Shown here: positions 63,424-64,000 of the stretch, piece after piece
How the letters are laid out: each line of letters opens with the position of its first letter
Position numbering within the stretch: the first letter of the stretch is position 1
DNA from: Ampullaceana balthica
Taxonomy: Eukaryota > Mollusca > Gastropoda > Lymnaeidae
Direction of reading: 5' to 3'
Length of the DNA stretch: 64,000 bases
NCBI GenBank assembly: GCA_944989445.1
Contig: CALYLW010000017.1
Coordinates: 2,428,001-2,492,000 of the forward strand
The notes under the pieces: model-generated
The model's input: only the letters and a program-made list of their open reading frames with translations
What the model was told of the DNA's origin: nothing
Databases searched by the model: none
Position numbers and translations under genes: made by a program

Positions 63424-64000
63424 TAATCTGAATACAATGTTCTTGTGTGATACCTAAAGTCTAATTGATGAAATAAAACGAAAATACAGATGATATACTG
63501 TGTTATCATGTACATATTAATATGTGTCTTATACATAGTTTTACATATCTGAAACCCAGGATGCAATATCAATAAGAATAAACAATATTGTTTTGGGTCC
63601 GGCCTCAGATAATTCTTTGGTCTAAACTAAAAATGGTATTGAAGCCTTGTTAACATCAGACAAGTGATGAAACATTGGACAATTTTCATTTATGATAATG
63701 ATAAAGTATAGGCATAGGAAACAACTTGATATTAGATTATATACATTGTTCAGACAGTTCAGTGTAGTGTAGCAGATGGCTAGGACTAGGCTGTGACCGT
63801 GTGAGCCTTATACTTATATAACTTTTGAGACTTTTGCTCACACAGATGTTAAAAACCTTCATCTTATTCTTATACTTATAGCTGGTGCATCTTATCTTTT
63901 GGTGTATAATAAAAAAAATTGTATTGTATATGCCTGAAAATGTGGTATATGAACTATATGTTTCAGCCAAGAATCCTGTTTTATTCTATAATAATTTTAA
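63424..64000 (-). other. disp upstream intron, partial
   Basis: AT-rich, no exon found; the N-terminal exon should lie further right. Confidence 0.5.

Overview
This is a stretch of an animal nuclear genome. It is AT-rich and intron-rich, with GT-AG introns and large amounts of DNA-transposon, SINE and LINE debris. Nothing prokaryotic or organellar is present. The protein matches and repeat style suggest a lophotrochozoan, most likely a mollusc and perhaps a gastropod; that assignment is inference. Four conserved genes could be assembled exon by exon, with matching splice phases throughout.

Layout: (1) 547-18325, minus strand: an Enabled (Ena/VASP) actin regulator, 10 coding exons and 503 residues, with an unusual 62-codon first exon 8.6 kb upstream of the EVH1 domain. 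(2) 25814-31431, plus strand: SRP9, three exons, 78 residues, complete. (3) 35662-43931, minus strand: YIF1, a Golgi/ER multi-pass protein, nine exons, 330 residues, complete, with one GC-AG intron. (4) 56613-62761, minus strand: Dispatched, three exons visible (1187 residues), the N-terminus lying past the right edge. Ena and SRP9 are head to head, SRP9 and YIF1 tail to tail, YIF1 and Dispatched in tandem. I see no pathway linking them; this looks like ordinary synteny.

Introns and intergenic DNA are dense in mobile elements. Several hAT-type elements carry 8-bp target duplications still readable (22134-23562, 39783-43412, 45084-45269, 49005-49168, 60715-62328, 3294-3516). Three pogo/Tigger-like elements have TA duplications (2444-3665, 40510-42100, 54889-55740). 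Several short terminal-inverted-repeat families are present, one with its pre-insertion site preserved in a nearby duplication (33182-33355). There are tRNA-derived SINEs, a composite repeat with a tRNA-Val-like module, CR1-like LINE fragments, tandem arrays (81 bp x 6, 226 bp x 3, and smaller) and a long inverted repeat at 46296-47188. A GC- and CpG-richer domain (about 11.7-18.6 kb) surrounds the first Ena exon and has no recognised gene.

I found no convincing new biological system. The items most worth a second look are the nested transposon structures, the palindromic arrays in SRP9 intron 1, the long hairpin-forming repeat, the novel Ena N-terminus, the GC-AG intron and the convertase-like site in Dispatched.
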